From an uncultured Microbacterium sp. (lineage in GTDB: Bacteria > Actinomycetota > Actinomycetes > Actinomycetales > Microbacteriaceae): a stretch of 64,000 bases of DNA. Both the position numbers and the translations under genes were made by a program. The stretch's first letter is position 1; each line of letters opens with the position of its first letter. The stretch covers positions 248,001 to 312,000 of the forward strand of contig NZ_CANLCY010000003.1 of the NCBI RefSeq assembly GCF_947489255.1. The letters are read 5' to 3'. The notes below the pieces were generated by a model that searched no databases, was not told where the DNA came from, and saw only the letters and a program-made list of their open reading frames with translations. Of the stretch, positions 61,347 through 64,000 are shown one piece after another.

Positions 61347-62448
61347 GGTCCTCGTCGTGGGCGCGGGGCCCGTGGGTCTCGCCCTCGCCGCCGACCTGCG
61401 CGCCCGCGGTGTCGCCGTCGACGTCGTCGAGCGACGCGTCGACCCCGGCGCGGGCACCCGGGCGATCGGCATCCATTCCCCGGCTCTGGAGCTGCTCGAG
61501 GCGTCGGGGGCGACGGACGGCATCCGCGAACGCGCGGTGCGCATCGCCCGCGGGGAGGCGCGAGCGGACGGGCGCGTCCTGGCCGAGATCCGCTTCGACC
61601 GGCTGCGGGCCCGGCATCCGTACGTGGCGGCCCTGCCGCAGTCCGACACGATCGAGGTGCTCACCGCGCTCGCCCCACCGGTGCGGCGGGGAGTGGGCGT
61701 GACGTCGCTGCGACAGGAGCGCGACGGCGTCCGCGCGCAGCTCGACGACGGGAACGAGATCGGCGCCGGGGTGGTCGTGGTCGCCACCGGCTGGTCGGGG
61801 CGCGACCTCGTCTACCGATCCGGAGCCGTGCGCACGCACCACTACCCCGACCGGTACGTCATGGCCGACGTCGTGGCATCCGGGGGTCCGATCGCGCGCG
61901 TGCACCTCGAGCGCGACGGGGTGGTCGAGTCGTTCCCGCTGCCGGACGGTCGGCGCCGGCTCGTCGCCTGGGCGGGCACGGGCGAGGTGACGGATGCCGA
62001 CGGCTTCCTCCGCGACGCCGTCGCCGCCCGCACCGGGGTCGAGGCCGAGATCGCGGGCGCGTCGACGTTCGGGGTGCGGCGGGCCGTGGCCCCGGCACTG
62101 CGGCGCGGACGGATCGTCGTCGTGGGCGACGCGGCGCACGAGGTGAGCCCGATCGGCGGTCAGGGCATGAACCTCGGCCTGCTCGATGCGCTCACGGTGG
62201 CGCCCCTGCTCGCACCCTGGGTGCGCCACGGCGACGACACGGGCCTCACCCGGTGGGAACGCGACCGCCTGGCGTCGGCGCGGCATGCGGCGCGCCTGGC
62301 CTTCCTGAACACGATGCTCGGTCGCGCGGCCGCCCCTGCCGTGCACGCGGCGCGCACGACGGCGCTGCGCACGGTGCTGCGCGGGCCGGGCGGCGCGGCG
62401 TTCACGCGGGCGTACGCGATGCGGTTCGACCGGGCCGCGCGGGGCTGA
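61339..62448 (+). CDS. FAD-dependent aromatic monooxygenase (UbiH/SrsC-like)
   Basis: The 369-residue protein has the FAD Rossmann motif LVVGAGPVGLALAADLRARG, VVVVATGWSG, and the GD motif region RIVVVGDAAHEVSPIGGQGMNLGLLDA that closes FAD binding in this class. The length and the DxAHxxxPxxGQGxN pattern fit class A flavin hydroxylases. Working on the PKS product it would hydroxylate the aromatic ring, giving a quinone-type compound. GTG 61339 overlaps the methyltransferase gene by 8 bp. Confidence 0.88.
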   Translation: MTEVLVVGAGPVGLALAADLRARGVAVDVVERRVDPGAGTRAIGIHSPALELLEASGATDGIRERAVRIARGEARADGRVLAEIRFDRLRARHPYVAALPQSDTIEVLTALAPPVRRGVGVTSLRQERDGVRAQLDDGNEIGAGVVVVATGWSGRDLVYRSGAVRTHHYPDRYVMADVVASGGPIARVHLERDGVVESFPLPDGRRRLVAWAGTGEVTDADGFLRDAVAARTGVEAEIAGASTFGVRRAVAPALRRGRIVVVGDAAHEVSPIGGQGMNLGLLDALTVAPLLAPWVRHGDDTGLTRWERDRLASARHAARLAFLNTMLGRAAAPAVHAARTTALRTVLRGPGGAAFTRAYAMRFDRAARG

Positions 62449-62500
62449 CGGCGCCGGGCGCGTGCCGGGGCGCGTGCGCGTGCACGACCGCGGGCGCGAT

Positions 62501-62760
62501 GGGCGACACGCCGACGCGGAGGCCGCCTCGCGCGGCGTGTCGGCGCCGACTCCGCCGTTGTGCACACCGGGCGGGGCCAGAGTGGGCGGGGTGGGCAGCA
62601 CGCCGGGCGGCGATGGCGCGGGGTGTGCACAGCGGCGGATGCCGCGGGATGTGCACAGCGGCGGATGCCGCGGGCGACACGCCGACGCGGAGGCCGCCTC
62701 GCGCGGCGTGTCGGCGCCGACTCCGCCGTTGTGCACACCGGCCGGGGCCGGAGCGGGCGC
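62501..62760. repeat. Two ~90-bp direct repeats with a 26-bp tandem repeat between them
   Basis: 62501-62589 and 62672-62760 are nearly identical; each contains a CGACACGCCG/CGGCGTGTCG inverted repeat that can form a 10-bp stem. Between them, TGTGCACAGCGGCGGATGCC and following bases repeat at 62624 and 62650 (26-bp period). This fills the 343-nt gap between convergent genes and may act as a two-way terminator. No gene is visible. Confidence 0.8.
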
Positions 62761-62791
62761 GGCCGGGACGACTCCGCGGACGGCGGGGACG

Positions 62792-63616
62792 TCAGGTGGT
62801 GACGAGCTGGGCGGCCAGCAGCAGGGCCGCGAGCATCGTGAGCTGGAACACCGCGCGGCCCGGAGGGCGCACCATCACCGCGACGACGGCGGTGGCCGCG
62901 ACGGTCAGCACGGCCACGAAGAACACGGTGCCGACGGTGGTGGCATCCGTCCCGAAGAGCACCGCGACGGCGCCGACCGTGATCCCCACCGCGGCGAGCA
63001 CCACCGAGGCGCGCGCGCCGAGCCGGTGCGGCAGGCCCCGCACGCCCGTCCGACGATCGTCGTCGAGGTCGCGCACGACGTTGGTGAGGTGCACGGCGGC
63101 GCCGAGGGCGGCGCCGGCGAACGAGGCCCAGGGAGCGGCGAGCTCCGGATCGGGCAGCGAGAGCGTCGCGAACGAGGGGAACAGCCCGAAGCTCAGCAGG
63201 AAGGGGGCGATCGAGAACGGCGTCGACTTGAGCCCGGCGTTGTAGGCCCAGGCCGAGGCGAGGGCGATCGCGTGGGCGGCGAGCAGTCCCGGCCCGAGCG
63301 GCAGCGAGAGGACGATCGCCACGACGAGGGATGCCACGGCCACCGCGAGCGCGCGCTCCGGGGTCACCGCTCCCCCGGCGATGGGCTTGTCGGTGCGGCC
63401 GACCGCCGCGTCGCGGGCGCCGTCGATCGCGTCGTTGGAGAGTCCGACCGACACCTGACCGGCGAACACGGCCACGACCAGCAGAGCGAGACGCGCGGGC
63501 TCCACGCCGGCCGCGATGCCCAGCGCGAGAGACAGGGCCGTGACCACGAGCGTGGGCCCGGGATGGGTCGCCCCCCACAGCGCCTTCACGAGGGGCGGCT
63601 TCGCCGCGGCATCCAT
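62792..63616 (-). CDS. UbiA-family prenyltransferase
   Basis: I use ATG 63616; an upstream in-frame GTG is possible. The 274-residue protein has about nine helices and the two UbiA Asp motifs: NDAIDGARDAAVGRTDKP (NDxxDxxxD) in the first half and LTNVVRDLDDDRRTGVRGLPHRLG (DxxxD type) in the second. It transfers prenyl or related chains to an acceptor, often aromatic. It is convergent with the PKS operon, so it may prenylate that product or be involved in quinone synthesis. Confidence 0.9.
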   Translation of the reverse strand: MDAAAKPPLVKALWGATHPGPTLVVTALSLALGIAAGVEPARLALLVVAVFAGQVSVGLSNDAIDGARDAAVGRTDKPIAGGAVTPERALAVAVASLVVAIVLSLPLGPGLLAAHAIALASAWAYNAGLKSTPFSIAPFLLSFGLFPSFATLSLPDPELAAPWASFAGAALGAAVHLTNVVRDLDDDRRTGVRGLPHRLGARASVVLAAVGITVGAVAVLFGTDATTVGTVFFVAVLTVAATAVVAVMVRPPGRAVFQLTMLAALLLAAQLVTT

Positions 63617-63752
63617 CACCCGGACGACGCTACCCGGCGCGGGACGCCCGCGGCGTCTCCGGCATGTCGCGTGGGAGATCCGTCGAGTGTCCACGGCACG
63701 CCGTGCGCCGCGACGGGCGGACGGCGTGGTCTGGACACTCGGTCGAGGAGGC

Positions 63753-63779
63753 TTGGCACTCTCGGGTGGAGAGTGCTAA
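63753..63779 (+). promoter_or_regulatory. CIRCE operator (HrcA site)
   Basis: TTGGCACTC-N9-GAGTGCTAA matches the CIRCE consensus TTAGCACTC-N9-GAGTGCTAA with one difference. A -35 TTGGCA (63753-63758) and -10 TAATCT (63777-63782), 18 bp apart, overlap it, so HrcA binding would block the promoter of the hsp20 gene. Confidence 0.93.
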
Positions 63780-63790
63780 TCTTCTGCCGA

Positions 63791-63811
63791 GTTGAGCGGA
63801 GGTGACTCAAC
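63791..63811 (+). promoter_or_regulatory. HAIR-like operator (HspR site)
   Basis: GTTGAGC-N7-ACTCAAC is close to the HAIR consensus CTTGAGT-N7-ACTCAAG, differing at the outer base of each arm and one inner base. It lies between CIRCE and the hsp20 start. Confidence 0.75.
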
Positions 63812-63861
63812 TTCAACAGACCCGGATGTGTCATCCGGACCGATCGAAAAGGAGAACGACC

Positions 63862-64000
63862 ATGGCCACCTACGACCCCTTCCGCGACCTCGACCGCCTC
63901 GCGTCGACGCTCCTCGACGCCCGCCGCGGCGGTGGTCCGCGACGGATGCCGATGGACCTGTACCGCGACGGCGACCACTACGTGCTCGCGGCCGACCTGC
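63862..64000 (+). CDS. Small heat-shock protein Hsp20, N-terminal part (runs off window)
   Basis: ATG 63862 has AAAGGAG 7 nt upstream. The visible 46 residues, starting MATYDPFRDLDRLASTLLDA and ending MPMDLYRDGDHYVLAADL, match the N terminus and first beta strand of actinobacterial Hsp20 (alpha-crystallin) proteins. CIRCE and HAIR-like operators upstream support a heat-induced chaperone. The rest of the domain is outside the window. Confidence 0.85.
   Translation, partial: MATYDPFRDLDRLASTLLDARRGGGPRRMPMDLYRDGDHYVLAADL

Overview
The window is about 64 kb of very GC-rich chromosome from a high-GC Gram-positive bacterium, most likely a Microbacteriaceae member close to Microbacterium. The reasons are frequent GTG starts, many 4-bp GTGA/ATGA stop-start overlaps, a recurring GGATGCC/GGCATCC motif, leaderless TANNNT-N5-7-start promoters, a DasR-type regulator, and a CIRCE plus HAIR-like heat-shock promoter. 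It looks like ordinary chromosome: there are no IS elements, phage genes or CRISPR arrays, and gene order is operon-like throughout.

Region 1 (1-13.7 kb, all minus strand) is the most unusual. A phosphate-type ABC importer (pstC-pstA-pstS at the upstream end, pstB at the downstream end) is interrupted by seven exported or membrane genes. These are two further PstS-like binding proteins, a protein with a C-terminal WxL-like domain, a DUF916/WxLIP-type membrane protein, a shorter membrane protein sharing its C-terminal end, and a sortase-fold membrane protein lacking the catalytic His, Cys and Arg. Five junctions overlap by 1-4 bp, an 18-bp perfect hairpin separates the WxL-like gene from the membrane-anchor genes, and PstB carries an N-terminal extension of about 150 residues. 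WxL and DUF916 proteins are known as cell-wall display partners in low-GC Gram-positives. Here they appear to be built into a Pst transporter, which I think is the best candidate for an undescribed system.

Region 2 (13.7-20 kb) holds a PASTA Ser/Thr kinase with a small partner, then dnaX-recR. Region 3 (20-28.6 kb) is amino-sugar and disaccharide catabolism: EIIA, NagE-type EIICB, nagB, nagA, a beta-phosphoglucomutase and a GH65 phosphorylase, read divergently from a DasR-like regulator across a palindromic operator. Region 4 (28.7-34.6 kb) has ackA-pta, a Nudix hydrolase, a DedA protein, a membrane protein and the SRP RNA. Acetate from GlcNAc deacetylation would feed directly into ackA-pta.

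Region 5 (34.6-43.2 kb) is a mannoside-type uptake operon (binding lipoprotein, two permeases, GH38 alpha-mannosidase) with a ROK regulator and a ROK kinase. No ATPase gene is present, so it probably uses a shared one encoded elsewhere. Region 6 (43.4-48.1 kb) is a MoxR-DUF58-transglutaminase operon followed by tRNA-Ser(GGA). Region 7 (48.3-59.1 kb) is a mix: an acetamidase family protein with an amino-acid permease and a prolyl-aminopeptidase-like hydrolase opposite a GntR regulator, MerR-GNAT, a SulP transporter, an AraC regulator, a MarR regulator, two hypothetical proteins and a GT4 glycosyltransferase.

Region 8 (59.2-63.6 kb) is a compact type III polyketide cluster (PKS, methyltransferase, FAD monooxygenase, convergent UbiA), similar in gene content to the srsABC phenolic-lipid operon and flanked by intergenic repeats. 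The window ends in an hsp20 gene preceded by CIRCE and HAIR-like operators.

Large open frames opposite dnaX, pstC/kinase, GH65 and GH38 are GC-driven shadows and are not annotated.
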